The translations under genes were made by a program, and so were the position numbers. From the NCBI RefSeq assembly GCF_030272615.1, contig NC_081412.1:140968747-141032746 (forward strand): a DNA stretch of 64,000 nt. The letters run 5' to 3'. How positions within the stretch are numbered: position 1 is the stretch's first letter; every line of letters begins with the position of its first letter. This DNA is from Cryptomeria japonica. Its lineage: Eukaryota; Streptophyta; Pinopsida; Cupressales; Cupressaceae. Below the pieces are notes generated by a model that saw nothing but the letters and a program-made list of their open reading frames with translations, searched no databases and had not been told where the DNA came from. Below, in pieces: positions 11,824 to 22,124 of the stretch.

Positions 11824-13840
11824 GGTTTTCTCATATCAATAATTTTCAGGGCTAAGGTTGACATGAATTAGTGAATAGGTTCACCGCATTATTAGATTCA
11901 AAGCCAAAATCATCAGGAGAGAAGGCAAGATGATCAGTCTCAATCACATTAGTGGAATGGGAAGGTAAAGGATCAGTGAAAATTTGAATGTTTCGATTAG
12001 GAGGAACTATTGATTTATTTCCTTTATCATTCACACTAGCCATATATATGGTATTGTCTTCAATCAAGTCTTGAATCTTTATCCTTATGGAATAACACTT
12101 TTTAGTGTCATGATCGGGTTGACGATGGTATTGAAAAAAGCCTTCGACATCATAAGAAGTTGGCAAAGGCTTGGTTGTACCAATTAGTTTAATAGGGGGA
12201 AATCTTAACACATTCCTTTATAACAATTGCGACATAATACTATGCAAAGGTTCATTAAGAGGAGTGAATTCTTCTCTAAAGTATTTGGACAAAGGAGGCA
12301 CACCTATTGTTGTAGCTGCCATGTGAGTGTTGTTGTTGTCATTGAATTTTATGAATCCCTTATTTGGTTTGAACTTTGCAAAAGGTTGTTGATAAATTTC
12401 ACTTTTATCACTTAGAGAGATTGAAGATGATTGTTCCAATTTACTCACGGTAAGCTAAGAATTGTGAAGTACTGTGCACAACTACGTAAAGGAAGTAAAC
12501 TCAGAAAATAGAAGTTTATCCTTAATATCTTTTTTCAAATTAGAAATGAAAATTCTTTGAATATCTTGATTAGGCATAGGATTAGGAATTTGAGAATACA
12601 AAATCTTATATCTACCAATAAAATTAATCACTTTTTCTTCAACACCATGCTTACAATGCATCAAATTAGTTAAAGTGATGTTAAGACCAATATTATTGTG
12701 AAATTGTTGAATAAAAGAATTAGCCAATTGTTGAAATCAAGTAATAGAATAAGGAGGCAAAGAACAATACCTTTGAAAATCTTTATCCCTTAATGTTCTG
12801 GTAAACAATTTAGCCAACAATCTTTGGTCATGAGCAATGTCACTACACAAAGTTTAAAATATTTTAAGATGAGTCAAGGGATTGCCTTTTCCATTATAAA
12901 GTTCCAATTGAGGAACTTCCACATGTTTAGGGTGGACAGATCGAACAATATCATTGGATAATGGGATCGCTACATCAAATGTGGGCACATTATATGTAGA
13001 TTAATTTATAGAAGTGATTTGTTGTTGCAAGGAAGACACTGTTTGGGATATTGAGGGTGGCTTTGGCAGAAGGATTGAAATTTGACATGTTGGATTGAGG
13101 AAGGGTAACATTGTTTAATGAAGTAAGGGGTTAGGAATAAGGAGGTATGTTCTTATAAGAAGGTGGGGGTTGAGAATAAGGAGGTGGAACACTATGATAG
13201 GTAGGTATTGGAGAAGATTGGGTAACAAATGAAGACTCACTTAAGGAGAAATTAAGGAGTTATGATTAGAGGAGTTGTTCCCTTGACTGACACTTGAAGG
13301 TATGACCTTTTGAGTAGAAATAGACATGATGTTGGATGTAAAAATTGGAACAATAGCCATAGGTGTAGTAAAAGGAATGGAATGATTAACTTGGATAGGA
13401 AGTTGTGTGTAACCAAGGACTTCAGTACAACTCTTCATAGGCATGATATTAGAATAAACAATATGAGAAATACTGCGCAAGATATCAACACCAAGTTTAT
13501 CACTTTGAACTATTATTTTTAATCCTTCAATCAATGGGAGAGCTTCACTTTCTGAGTATTGTTGACTCATCCATTGTTGAATATTTTCAAATTGATTTGT
13601 CAATCTTCTCCAATTGGTAAATTGAAACCCTAGTTAGTGATTCATCCACATCATGAGAATTATGCAAAGAATGAGGATAAATGGGGCATTTGAAGGATTG
13701 CTAGAACCACCAACATCCTCATGGAATAAGTTATCCAAAGTAGGCTCCATCTCCTTGGTAATTAAACCTTGGGAAGACTTATTTCTACAACTTCTTCTCA
13801 CGGGGATATTATAGGTTGGACTAATAGTAGTAAAACTCAT
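11824..13840 (-). pseudogene. Gypsy gag remnant (Tat-like)
   Basis: The minus-strand gag begins with MSFTTISPTYNIPVRRSCR near 13840. It runs through a Gln/Ser-rich linker (13603-13241). A capsid-like core at about 12730-12480 shows NSFIQQFHNNIG, VINFIGRYKILYSQIPNP and FISNLKKDIKDKL. It ends with a CxYHxxPxH-type region where FFQYHRQPDHDTKKCYSIRIKIQDLIED (about 12140-12050) lacks the first Cys. This order fits Tat-type gag proteins. Several frameshifts and stops separate the blocks (for example near 13630, 13240, 12730 and 12470). It lies between an AT-rich leader and the solo LTR that separates it from protease. Confidence 0.8.
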
Positions 13841-14692
13841 GCACTAAGGAAGGGAAATTTGAAATTTGAAATTTGCAAAGTAATTTAATAATGCAAAATT
13901 TTAGAAAAATGATTACTCAATTAAATAAGAAAATTGATTGAAAAAATAAAGAGTAATTGTGAAAAATTATACAATCCCCTAGGAATTTGAAATTTAAAAT
14001 TAGGGTTGTACTAAAATAATCTCTTAACCTAAATTTAAAATTACCCACAAGGAGATAAAAGAATAAATTTAAAATAAGGGCTAAAAATAATCTCATAATT
14101 TTAAAAATTTAAATTTGAAATGATCGAAAGGAAACTTGAATTTAAAATTACGGCCTTGTAAAAAGAATCTCTTAATTTTAAAATTTAAATTTATAACGTG
14201 ATGTTGAAATTTGAGAATTGTAATAATCAATTTTCATAAAAATTAGGGTTGTTTTAATCAACCACTTAATTTTAAAATTTAAATTTGAAATTTGATTAAA
14301 GATTGCAATTTTGAATTTTAAGCCACTCTAAAATGATAAATTCAAAATTTAAACAACGCACAAGCTCAATTTCTTTTAAATTTTGAAAACTAGGGTTTTT
14401 GCAATTAACCACTTAATTTTAAAATTTAAATATGAAATTTGACTTGAAAGTGAAAATGTGAATTTTGAAATTGAAAGACACTCATATCTGAAATAATTAA
14501 CCCAAATTATGCAATTCACAAGCTCAATTTTGAAATTAAAAATTAGGGTTTTAGCGAAATTAACCTTTAAATTTTTAAAATTTGCAAGGAAATCAAACTT
14601 GTAAATGAAAATTTGAATTTTAAATTGCATACACACTCAGATTTGAAAACAAAAATCAGAAGTAAGCATAGGACATGTTGGGCTCACCAAAA
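13841..14692 (-). repeat. AT-rich repetitive leader of gypsy relic A
   Basis: Between the primer binding site and gag, the sequence is built of irregular copies of a unit with TTAGGGTT, then a CAATTAACCACTTAATTTT-like core, then AAAATTTAAATTTGAAATTTG. Copies start near 14000, 14070, 14142, 14244, 14388 and 14541, spaced about 70-155 bp. No reading frame is credible here; the minus ORF at 14376-14636 is an AT-bias artefact. Confidence 0.7.
14674..14692 (-). promoter_or_regulatory. Putative primer binding site of gypsy relic A
   Basis: On the minus strand, directly after the LTR end CTACA, the sequence reads TTTTGGTGAGCCCAACATG. TGG at its start could pair with a tRNA CCA end. I cannot name the tRNA. 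Confidence 0.55.
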
Positions 14693-16023
14693 TGTAGAGG
14701 GGAAAATTTGATTTGGCAATTTGCAACAAAGAAGGGAGAAATCACCAAATCAATTTTGCTTGAAAACCCTTTACATTCAAAAGAGGGAAGGGAATCCACT
14801 AGATTCAGTCACAAATCATATAAGGATTGAATATTGAATGAAATGATTAATTTGGATGGGTGTTTTTCTTCTCTTTTGTAAGTTGAAATGTTGAATTAGG
14901 GTAAAATGTTGAAAAATGAAGGTAAAACTGAGAAAACAATGAGCTACAGATGCATTATTTTTGTGTGCACCTGGATCTGAGTAGTATAAGCCGAGTCAGA
15001 TCTAACCCTCAAAAAATCTCCTAAAAAGTCAAGACTAGGACATGGCACCATGGTCCTCCGAACTTTGTGCACGCTGAAAAGGGTTGATTCATCTCCATGA
15101 ATGAAGATTATTTTGAAGAGTACAACTCTGCACCTATTTCCTACACACAGAAAGAAAGGGAAATAGGTTGGGAATAGGGGCTTGCCTTATTACAAGTGTG
15201 GTTGGATTTGCACCAAAATATTGACCTATTAATGCCCAATACAACCACTAGACTTATCGAATCTACATGAGACAATTAAACTATGTCACAAACCTGAGTG
15301 CTACATTGCACAACACAAGGAGACCAAGGGCACATACCTTGCAACAATCCCCCCCTAGCACAAGCGAGGGATTTGAACCTATGACCAAGCTCTGATACCA
15401 CTTGTTATAAGTGTGGTTTTCATTGCAGCAAAACATTGACCTATTAATGCTCGATACAACCACTAGACATAGAATCCACATGAGGTGGTTAAGCCATGTC
15501 ACAAATCCGAGCGTTGCACTACATAGCACAAGTAGACCAAGGGTGCACACCTTGCAACATGCCTTAGGTAAAACCTCATTTTTGGAATGAACCATGAAAT
15601 TGAAATAAAGATAGTTGAAATGACTGTAAAAAAAGGATCTCCTTTTGAAGGACATGCTAAATTATGACTGAAAATTAAATGATGATACCTCCTTGTGAAG
15701 TTTTTCTTGCCTCCATATGGAATTAGGGTTTCATAAAATAGGATGTAGATCTCCACTTCAATGCTTGATCATTGACTTTATTGTTGCTCCAAGGATTGAA
15801 GGAAGACTGAAAATGCTCAATTTCTCTTGAATGCTTGATTGCTTGATATCATGTGTGTGCTTAATACTTCTTGATTCTTGTGGATACTTGTGGATGTAAA
15901 ATGAGAGGGGAAATCCTCTTTATATAATTTCCCATCGAGAAAACTAATTAATTTTCTTACATGAGCCAACACAAAGAGATAATTCGCACTCAAATTTGAA
16001 ATGTGAAAATGGGTTAAAAGGGG
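14693..16023 (-). repeat. 5' LTR of gypsy relic A, interrupted
   Basis: On the plus strand it begins TGTAGAGGGGAAAATTTG after the primer site and runs to 16023, where the next copia LTR starts. It is split by the TRIM at 15188-15559. Its 15905-16023 part matches 7214-7330. The U3 end (expected ...GATGCTGCA) is not found on the far side of the copia element, so it was lost. Confidence 0.72.
15188..15559 (-). mobile_element. TRIM: 372-bp miniature LTR retrotransposon
   Basis: Two direct repeats of 159 and 157 bp (15188-15346 and 15403-15559) flank a 56-bp centre. In minus orientation each repeat starts TGTTGCAAGGT and ends TATAACA or TGTAATA. After the first repeat comes the primer site TGGTATCAGAGC (15389-15400, complement of initiator tRNA-Met). 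Before the second is the purine tract AGGGGGGGAT (15347-15356). The 5-bp target duplication TGCCT is perfect (15183-15187 and 15560-15564). This is the full plan of a terminal-repeat retrotransposon in miniature, with no coding capacity. The LTR shows no 5S rRNA-like text, so it is not Cassandra. The centre also has GGTTCAAATCCC, a tRNA B-box-like string. Confidence 0.93.
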
Positions 16024-16972
16024 TGTTTGCAATTGTCTCTCATCTGGTGATCTTCGATGCTTGATTTATGGTCTAGGGTTGTCATTGATAGAAAATCTTC
16101 TTGGAGAATCGATCTGGCAGTTGTGATTCATCTTATCCGGAAGTCGGAGTTAACCATTATGCTGTTAACTGGTAAAATAGGGTATTTCGGTAATGTTTTG
16201 GTCTAAAATAATTTTTGATGATTGCGGTAATTTTGGTGGTTGATTTCATTTTCTTGATGAATGGTAAGATCCTTAGGAAGTGTGTGAATACACTCTTTTG
16301 GTCCAGTGGTATATTTTTTTTCAAATTGAAGCTGACTAGGAGCTACACATTACACTTCTTGAAGCCTACTTGAAGGAGATTGCTTTTGTGCTCATACTGG
16401 ATATGTAAGATCAAATTGGCGATTGTTTTTGGTTTTAATAACGATGTGGTGATTTATTTTGGTGCGATTGGGTGTAGTTTCACGTGTGCACTTTTCTTTT
16501 AAACAATCTGGTAGTTGACTGAGACATAAATAGAGTATTCAGCAGAGAAAAGATAGTCAGAGATTCAATGCTTAACCAGAACTCATTCAAATGCTACTTG
16601 AGAGTTTATTTCATTGTATTTCCTCATTGTAATCAAATTGTAAGTCAGTGAGACTTCCCTGAAGGTTGTAGCCTTCCGGGCAACTATATTTGAGCAGTGA
16701 GCCTGAATGCAAGTACATTCCCCATCTATGTAATATTTATGTACTCTTGGCAATAGTATATGAATATTGTGGGTTCTAGCCCCACCGTGGTTTTTCCCTT
16801 TCCAAGTTTCCACATAAAAATTTTGGTGTTGTGGATTTGTGGATTCTTTGTTGCATGTTTATGTTCTTTTCTATTATGCATTGCTAACTAGTGGATAAAG
16901 AATAAGTGTGTGGATTTGACTTCTGGTAGATCATTGATTCACCCCCCCTCTCAGTGATCCATGATTCTAACA
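16024..16972 (+). repeat. 5' LTR of the pol-less copia-type element (949 bp)
   Basis: It starts TGTTTGCAATTGTCTCTCATCTGG and ends ATTCTAACA. It shares its 5' block (CATCTGGTGAT, GCTTGATTTATGGTCTAGG) with 22125. It has the copia R/U5 features: GTCAGTGAGAC near 16643, the hairpin GTGGG-n7-CCCAC at 16769-16785, and GATTCACCCCCCCTCTC near 16937. Confidence 0.9.
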
Positions 16973-16974
16973 AT

Positions 16975-16986
16975 TGGTATAAGAGC
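16975..16986 (+). promoter_or_regulatory. Primer binding site (initiator tRNA-Met type)
   Basis: TGGTATAAGAGC, one base different from TGGTATCAGAGC, lies two bases after the LTR end. Confidence 0.85.
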
Positions 16987-17040
16987 CTTGTTCCTCTAAG
17001 GAAGCTTAACCTCTTGAGGAAGATCTGGGAGATTGATTCT

Positions 17041-18160
17041 ATGAATTCCGGTTTTCAGAGACAACTCAATGTGGCACTTGAGGATCTTGATGCAAATAGA
17101 AATGAGATTTGAACCTTAAATAAGAACCTGAATGTTGTTGATGAATTCATTAGTGAGCTGAAGGATCAAGCAAGTATCTATAGAGAAAAGAGGAATGAAT
17201 TAATGGACAAGTTGAGGAAGAAACAAGATCAGATCATGGAATACCAAGACAAAGTTGATGAGGTTGACAAGCTTGAGAGAGATAATGTTGCTTTGAAGAA
17301 TGAGATGCAATCTATTGTGATGAGACTGACTAAGGAAATTGAGGACCAGAAAAAGAATGAAGAGAATCTGGCACAATCACTGAAGGAAAGAGTTTGGCTT
17401 TCCTATGAGAATGATCAGTTGACTCTTGCATTGAAACAATCAAGGAATAATGGTCAAGAACTTGAAAGACAGATTGCTACCTTGAGGGATAAATTTGCTA
17501 TTGCTAATGAATACAAAGAAAAATTAAAAGCTAGTTCAACAAGGCTTGATGAGATGCTGGAAAGTCAAAGACATGGAAAGGATATGTGAGGCCTAGGATT
17601 TGAGAAAGGTGAATCCTCCGGTAAGACAACCTAATACTCATAAATCAAATGGTCGATGTTTTACTTGCAACAATTTTAGTCATATGGCGAATCAATGTAG
17701 AAGTAGAATAAATAATGGAATCATGAACAATAACAATATGATCAACAAAATGAATAATGTTCCTACCTTTACTGGTCAATGTTTCATATGCAATAACTTT
17801 GGACACAAGTCAAATATGTGTAGAAAAATAATTAATAACCTTCAGAACAAGAGATATTATGCTTTCAAGAATGTTTGGAGATATCTCTAGTCAGTGCAGG
17901 ACAAGACCAAATCAGATGAACTTCAGACCTATGAAGAATAATGTTGTTTGTCGAGCATGAAACAAAATCGGTCACATTGGAAAGTACTATAGAAGAAAGA
18001 ATAGTTCTCTAGTAGACAAGAACAAATTAGATGAGAGAGGAAAATAAAAAGTACATGAGGTTAGAGATCAACATAAGAATATGTGGGTAAAGAAGGATGA
18101 ATCTAAGGCTGATAATGGATTTGTACCTGAATCTGGTGCAAAATCTTCATCCAATAACTA
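17041..18160 (+). pseudogene. Gag-like protein: coiled coil plus CCHC zinc knuckles
   Basis: The frame opens with MNSGFQRQLNVALEDLDANR at 17041, is broken by a TGA at 17107 and runs to 17589. It is rich in Lys, Glu, Gln and Leu and reads as one long coiled coil (KLRKKQDQIMEY, VDKLERDNVALKNEM, QELERQIATLRDKF). After a frameshift near 17590 two C-x2-C-x4-H-x4-C knuckles follow: CFTCNNFSHMANQC (about 17659-17700) and CFICNNFGHKSNMC (about 17782-17823), with an Asn-rich spacer between. A degraded third knuckle may lie near 17945-17990. The usual N-terminal copia gag block (NPRLEGTNY...W) is absent. The knuckles suggest RNA binding and particle assembly, and coiled coils are known in Sirevirus gag proteins. 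Confidence 0.8.
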
Positions 18161-18559
18161 GGGATTTCGACCTTAGGGGGAGGAAAACTAATGCAAATCT
18201 TCCAGTACCCCTTGATGAGATCTATAGTAGATTGATTATAGATGGTTGGAATTGAGTTTCAGTTGATATCTAGGATTCAGATGGCTGATTCTAGCATTCG
18301 GTAGTCAAAAGGGCATCCGGTTGGATATCTAAGGTGCATTTATTTCAAAGTGAAATTAGGGTTTGCAAACTTAAAAAGGAAAATATGAGAATCATTCTTC
18401 ACTTTGCTAATAGTTTTTTCGAGCTGAAGAATAAGGTGATCAATTTTTTTAGGCGATCAAAGAGAAAAAGCAATCCGGTGAGTGATCTAGGGCATTCGTC
18501 AGTCGATTAAGGTATTTTTTGAAGAGATTTTTTTGAGTCCGATTTTCTGAAAATCTGAA

Positions 18560-21500
18560 ATGGAATCCTCGTATTCTATTTCTACCCCTTTGGTTATTAA
18601 ATTCAAGGATAGGACCCATCTTGTGTTGAAGAAACACCCCTACAAATCCATGTAAGTCGACCTGGTTGGAGATTTATTTTTCATTCTGCACAGAGTTTTG
18701 CACATTGATGATGTTTGAGCCTACATTCACTGTGAGATTGAGGAAATCGTCTCTAAGGATGTTTTGGATCTTTATACTGACAGCATCATGGATGAGATTG
18801 GTGACCCTAAGCTAGAATTTGTGTAGTTGCAGAGAAATTGTTTCACACAATTTGTAAACTTTTTGACATTCGATGAGAAGGAATGGGTGAGGCATGTGCT
18901 AAGTAGGATCCATGTTGAATTTATATGGCTAGACCAACCATACAAGATCACTACTGATGTGATTAAGATGGTAACTTGTTTGAATCAAATTAGTGATAAA
19001 CCAGGGTTATGCAAGGTCACAAATCCAATTGTGAACAAATTAACCGGTGCAGAATTTGATGGGCGATCAATGAAAATTAGAACAATCAAGGAGAATGATG
19101 TCAAATTTTCTACAATGATAATTGGTTACAAGGTATATCAGTCTAATGGACTAAATTTTGTATTTGACATTGCTATTCATGCAGCCTATCAAATGGTCAA
19201 AGAAGATGCTCATTATGACCTGTGCAATGTGCTATTGGAGGAGTTGTTGATAAATTTGAAGAAAATTAAATAGGATAAAAAGCATGTCTTTAAATTTGGT
19301 TCTTTGGTTATTTGTCCGGTGTTGTACTTCATGAATCAGATCCTCAGAACCGGTAGAGTACAATGAGATTTTGATAGATCAATGGCTCAACAGATAAAGT
19401 AGGGGCTTGACAGACTTGGCAACAAGGATAATCAGAATGTTTCTTTGTGGGCTTTCTTCAAAAACTTTCAGGACAAAATGAAATAGAGAATCAAAATCCC
19501 CAAAGAAATTGTAAAGAAATATGAGGGGACAATCTTCTTTATGGTGAACAAAGATGAATGTCTTATGGAAGTGGTTCAACCCCAGACAGTATGGATAATG
19601 CCTATGGGGTATGAATTTGATGAAGCTACTTTGGATGCCTACGCATAATATTTGTTAAAATCTCTGGTAGACACCAAAGAAGAAAGGTTCAAAAACTGCA
19701 AGGAGAAATCAATGGAGTTACACACTAAGTTCACCAAACCAGCAAGAAAGAGAAACATTGCAAAGATTATGGAGGATATTCTTATTGAAGAAGGAAATCC
19801 TTGGGAGAGAGTTAGAGTTGCGAGGGATGTAGTTGAGAAAGCAAAGAAATAAAAGATTGCACCTGCTCCAGTTAAGGTAAAGGTGACAAGACCTTCCCCT
19901 ACTCTGGTGAAGACACCTCCTACTATAGTAGAACCCTCTAGTTGATATGCAAAGGGTAAAGGTGTTTTGAGGAAGAAGCAGAAACCCCAAAAGGAATATG
20001 TAGCAGTTTCGCCAGTGCAAATTGAGACTGAATCTGATACAGACATTCCCAGGGCACCAAAGAAAGAAGACTTTGCTAGAGTGATCCGGAAACCCCAATC
20101 CAGTAGTGACAAGAAAGTGCAGAAGGAGAAGAAAGCAAGATCTGATCCTGTACCGACAAGAAAGCCCAAGTGAGGAAAGAAGAAAAAATTTGACTTGGAT
20201 GAGGCTATATAATCTGGTAAGATGAAGACTTCTAAAATAGAGTATCATATTGTTCCTCCTTTCTCTATTCAAGAGCTAGTTGATGAAATTATTAAAGATG
20301 GAAATTTGAAGAACATCTCTATATATTATGAGAAAATGGATGTTAAGGATCAAAGGCAGATTGATGAAGCTATAATTTTGTATATGGATGAATTTAGTAA
20401 AGCATTGTTTCAATTAGAAAAATATCTTCCAAAATATTTGTATAGTTTAATTGATGCTAGGAGAAAATCTGCTAGCCGAATGGATAGAGAAATAAAGGAG
20501 AGTGAACTGGTCAATCAGTGTACCAGTATCACTATAGAGGAAATTGATAGATTGATTTTATTGGCTAATAAAAAGAAATTCAAGAGCATGAATAGAGTCA
20601 ATAGTTTAATGGTTGGCTGAGTTGGAGAAATAAGGAGAGAAACAAGTGAAATCTAGAAGAAGTTTCTTACTGAGAACCAACTTGCAGAAATTGTGTCACA
20701 AGATGAAGCCACTTAGTTAGAAAATCATTCAGTTAATGATGTAAATAAGGAAGAGGATACTCAAGATGTTGCAGAGCAACAAATTTTGGATTCTATTGAG
20801 GTTGAGCCTACTAAAGAGAATGATAAATTAGCAGAGGCAAAGGATGGTGCACCAAGTCATGACACCAGTGCATAGGAGGCACCTATTGAAGCCAAATCCG
20901 AATAGGTTGAAGATAAGAAGAAGGAAGAGGAGAAATAGGAAGAACTAGATAAAGGAAAGGGTAAGGCAATGGAGACTCTGATCCTTATGGAAATTGACAT
21001 AGCTAAAATTCAAAGCCAAGGGATCTTTCCACAGTTCAATATCAATTTTGATAAACCATTCAATCAGATGTCTCTAGTAGAGAGGATGATTGTTGCTTCT
21101 TTCCAAGCATAAGCCAGTCAAGAGTTAGCACAATAAATCTGAAGAGAAGAGACTCATTGAAAAATTGGTTAAATTTTTTGAATAGGTAGTACCTGAACTG
21201 CAACTTGATGCAAACACCATTTTATCCTGTAAGCTTCAAAACTTAATAGATCATATATCCACCCAGTTTGATTCATTGACCAAGGCATCAACCCAAAAAG
21301 TTATGGAGAATTTAAAGATGCTAAAGTTAAATTTTTTTTGCAAATTATTAGTAATGATAAGGCCCAACTAGATAAGAAGTTAAAACTAATTGATGAGGCC
21401 TTAGCGGAAGGCGGTCAAATTTATAAGTCTTTTCTAATTTTGACCAATTTTACTACTGAGATAGACAAGTAGATAGATAATTGTACAGGACAGTTAGCTC

Positions 21501-21943
21501 ATATTTATCAAGCTTATGATCCTACAACTAACTTAACCAACAGTATTGAAGGAAAAAAATTTAATATCATGAAGTTGATTAGGAATTTTGAAAAGGAGAA
21601 GGAGAGGATGATCAGGTGGACAAGTGAACTCCAGAACCTAATTGGTCCCCGGTTGGACACCTTAGTGTATCATAAGATGCATTGCATTCAAAACATGTCT
21701 TAGGAGACTCTTACTGAGATTGTGGGTATAGAATTTTATGCTTATGTTTTGAATGGTTTTGTTTCAATTTTGGAGAAGTTGCGAGCAGGATGGAACACAT
21801 ATCTTGGGTTCCTTAAGATGGCATATGCAGATATACTGAACACATGTATATATGATCATCTGATGAATGTTTATATATGTACAGGCAATTATTATACACA
21901 CCCTATCTTTGGCATTGTTGTCAAAGGGGGGGAGATGAGGTAA
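18560..21943 (+). pseudogene. Unknown ORF of about 1,100 codons in place of pol
   Basis: From ATG 18560 one frame can be followed to about 21130, and the same frame returns before its end at 21943. Inside are about twenty stops and a pair of shifts at 21130-21350. The N-terminal third (to about 19640) looks like a folded domain: KDRTHLVLKKHPYKSM, FVNFLTFDEKEWVRHVLSRI, NKLTGAEFDGRSMKIR, LDRLGNKDNQNVSLWAFF. The middle (19650-20200) is Lys/Pro-rich and basic (KPARKRNIAKIMED, then TRKPK). A helical segment (20222-20620) follows, then a Glu-rich region, then helices ending in the C-terminus PIFGIVVKGGEMR, which overlaps the first purine tract. There is no D-D-E, YVDD or DSG motif. I do not recognise the family. 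It could be a captured host gene, an env-position ORF or a private ORF of this lineage. Confidence 0.7.
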
Positions 21944-22123
21944 AAAATGTATAGGTTGATTGTATGTATGGAGTGTATAGTCTAATGTAATGTAGATTTT
22001 TGGATTGTGTATCTAAGGGGGAGCCTTAGAATTATTTCATTATTTCATCCAGTGTACAGGTTTCACAGGTTTCAACACTAAAACATTTTTCACAAGTGTT
22101 GCCATCAATTTCAAAGGGGGAGA
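21922..22123 (+). other. Three polypurine tracts before the 3' LTR
   Basis: CAAAGGGGGGGAGATGAGG (21922-21940), AAGGGGGAG near 22014-22022 and AAAGGGGGAGA (22113-22123). The last abuts the LTR. The arrangement is the same as in the copia elements at 2696-2911 and 37145-37353. Confidence 0.78.
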
Positions 22124-22124
22124 T

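Larger units (their letters stand above)
7214..16023 (-). mobile_element. Tat-like Ty3/gypsy relic A (gag and protease only)
   Basis: This is a minus-strand LTR element with LTR parts at both ends (7214-7562 and 14693-16023). The shared LTR text includes a CCTCTTTATATA-like block and AATTTGAAATGTGAAAATGGG. A polypurine tract lies at 7563-7576, and a primer-binding-like site at 14674-14692. Coding remains are gag (13840 to 11824) and a retropepsin (about 9833 to 9390). I found no reverse transcriptase or integrase, so it looks non-autonomous or heavily deleted. It is interrupted by a solo LTR (9839-11823) and a TRIM (15188-15559), and both outer LTRs are cut by copia insertions. The assignment to a Tat-like group rests on the gag and protease motifs. 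Confidence 0.72.

Noticed and set aside
15361-15400. Possible tRNA gene (GGTTCAAATCCC with TGGTATCAGAGC)
   Set aside because: No cloverleaf can be drawn. TGGTATCAGAGC is the complement of a tRNA 3' end, so it is a primer site inside a TRIM.
15281-15756. Minus-strand frames of 124 and 85 codons
   Set aside because: They cross the TRIM borders and the primer site and contain the same text twice because of the terminal repeats. Not genes.
19639-20272. Two open minus-strand frames of 176 and 184 codons
   Set aside because: They lie antisense to the unknown plus-strand ORF, are Phe/Leu/Ser-rich as expected for the complement of Lys/Glu codons, and show no domain. Treated as shadows.
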